Positions 51,023 to 51,152 of a DNA stretch of 51,152 nt are shown piece by piece; the stretch's first letter is position 1; each line of letters starts with the position of its first letter. Both the position numbers and the translations under genes were made by a program. The notes below the pieces were generated by a model, which saw only the letters and a program-made list of their open reading frames with translations, did no database searches and was not told the origin of the DNA. This DNA is from Actinomycetes bacterium (lineage in GTDB: Bacteria; Actinomycetota; Acidimicrobiia; Acidimicrobiales; Acidimicrobiaceae), in the NCBI GenBank assembly GCA_021803345.1, contig JAJZLS010000007.1, positions 1 through 51,152 on the forward strand, read 5' to 3'.

Positions 51023-51152
51023 GTGTTAATATCCTTTAGAGACAAGGAAACAGAACACGTATGGAACCGCCAGAGACTGCGGAATCTCGACGAAATCACT
51101 CAACGCTCGGCGTTGCGAAAGCTATTAATTCTCGATGCATCTGAAGCACTTA
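51023..51152 (+). CDS. HigB-type toxin, cut by the window end
   Basis: Forty-three codons of an open frame starting with GTG: VLISFRDKETEHVWN, RQRLRNLDEITQRSALRKLLILDASEAL. This is the start of the HigB/RelE-like ribosome-dependent RNase family (SFRDKETE..W and RKL.ML.A). An HigA-type antitoxin gene should follow to the right. The leaderless promoter and overlapping palindrome fit an autoregulated toxin-antitoxin operon. Confidence 0.8.
   Translation, partial: MLISFRDKETEHVWNRQRLRNLDEITQRSALRKLLILDASEAL

Noticed and set aside
1-51152. CRISPR array or rRNA genes
   Set aside because: No regularly spaced 25-40 base repeats and no rRNA-like sequence were seen.

Overview
The window reads as chromosomal DNA of an actinobacterium of moderate GC. 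This is inferred from a DrrAB-type exporter, a DUF6295 protein, an actinobacterial-style integrase relic and many genes whose -10 box lies directly before the start codon (probable leaderless mRNAs). A deep-branching, acidophile-like lineage such as the Acidimicrobiia would fit, but no marker in the window proves it.

Layout. 1-1030 is a decayed integrated element: a tRNA-Gly 3' fragment (att core) flanked by short repeats, with an integrase pseudogene broken by three in-frame stops. 1.3-6.4 kb: an AbrB/RelE-like toxin-antitoxin pair, a methyltransferase, a SnoaL-like protein, a Phd/VapC pair, a ParB-like small protein and an aquaporin. 6.6-13.3 kb: a zinc alcohol dehydrogenase and two convergent GGDEF-EAL cyclic-di-GMP proteins. 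13.7-20.2 kb: DUF6295 plus dienelactone hydrolase, nadA-nadB (no nadC) and a double-domain glycosyltransferase. 20.8-30.8 kb: a HepT/MNT pair, an acyl-reductase-like SDR plus aldehyde dehydrogenase, a secreted Ser/Thr-rich protein, an IS200-type transposase relic, a DrrAB exporter with TetR regulator, arfB, a VapBC pair with a probably dead toxin, and a MarR gene that has lost its start.

31.0-42.3 kb is the most coherent metabolic block. On the minus strand, in transcription order, lie a 3-hydroxybenzoate 6-hydroxylase-like flavoprotein, gentisate 1,2-dioxygenase, a fumarylacetoacetate-hydrolase-family enzyme, a type III CoA-transferase and a complete branched-chain-amino-acid-type ABC importer (livK, livG, livF, livH, livM). 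An HMG-CoA-lyase-family gene is divergent. Together these look like an uptake and ring-cleavage system for a hydroxylated aromatic acid whose products end as pyruvate and C2/C4 units. The CoA-transferase plus lyase hint at a citramalate-like branch.

42.5-51.1 kb: a RelBE pair, a transketolase-fold 2-oxoacid dehydrogenase E1 (MdeB-like) with a divergent Lrp regulator, an enolase-superfamily enzyme with an unusual leader, an AAA/DUF4143 ATPase, an AbiEii-type nucleotidyltransferase pair with a decayed duplicate nearby, and the start of a HigB toxin cut by the window end. Seven toxin-antitoxin-like modules in 51 kb, several pseudogenes and an att relic mark this as a plastic stretch of genome.
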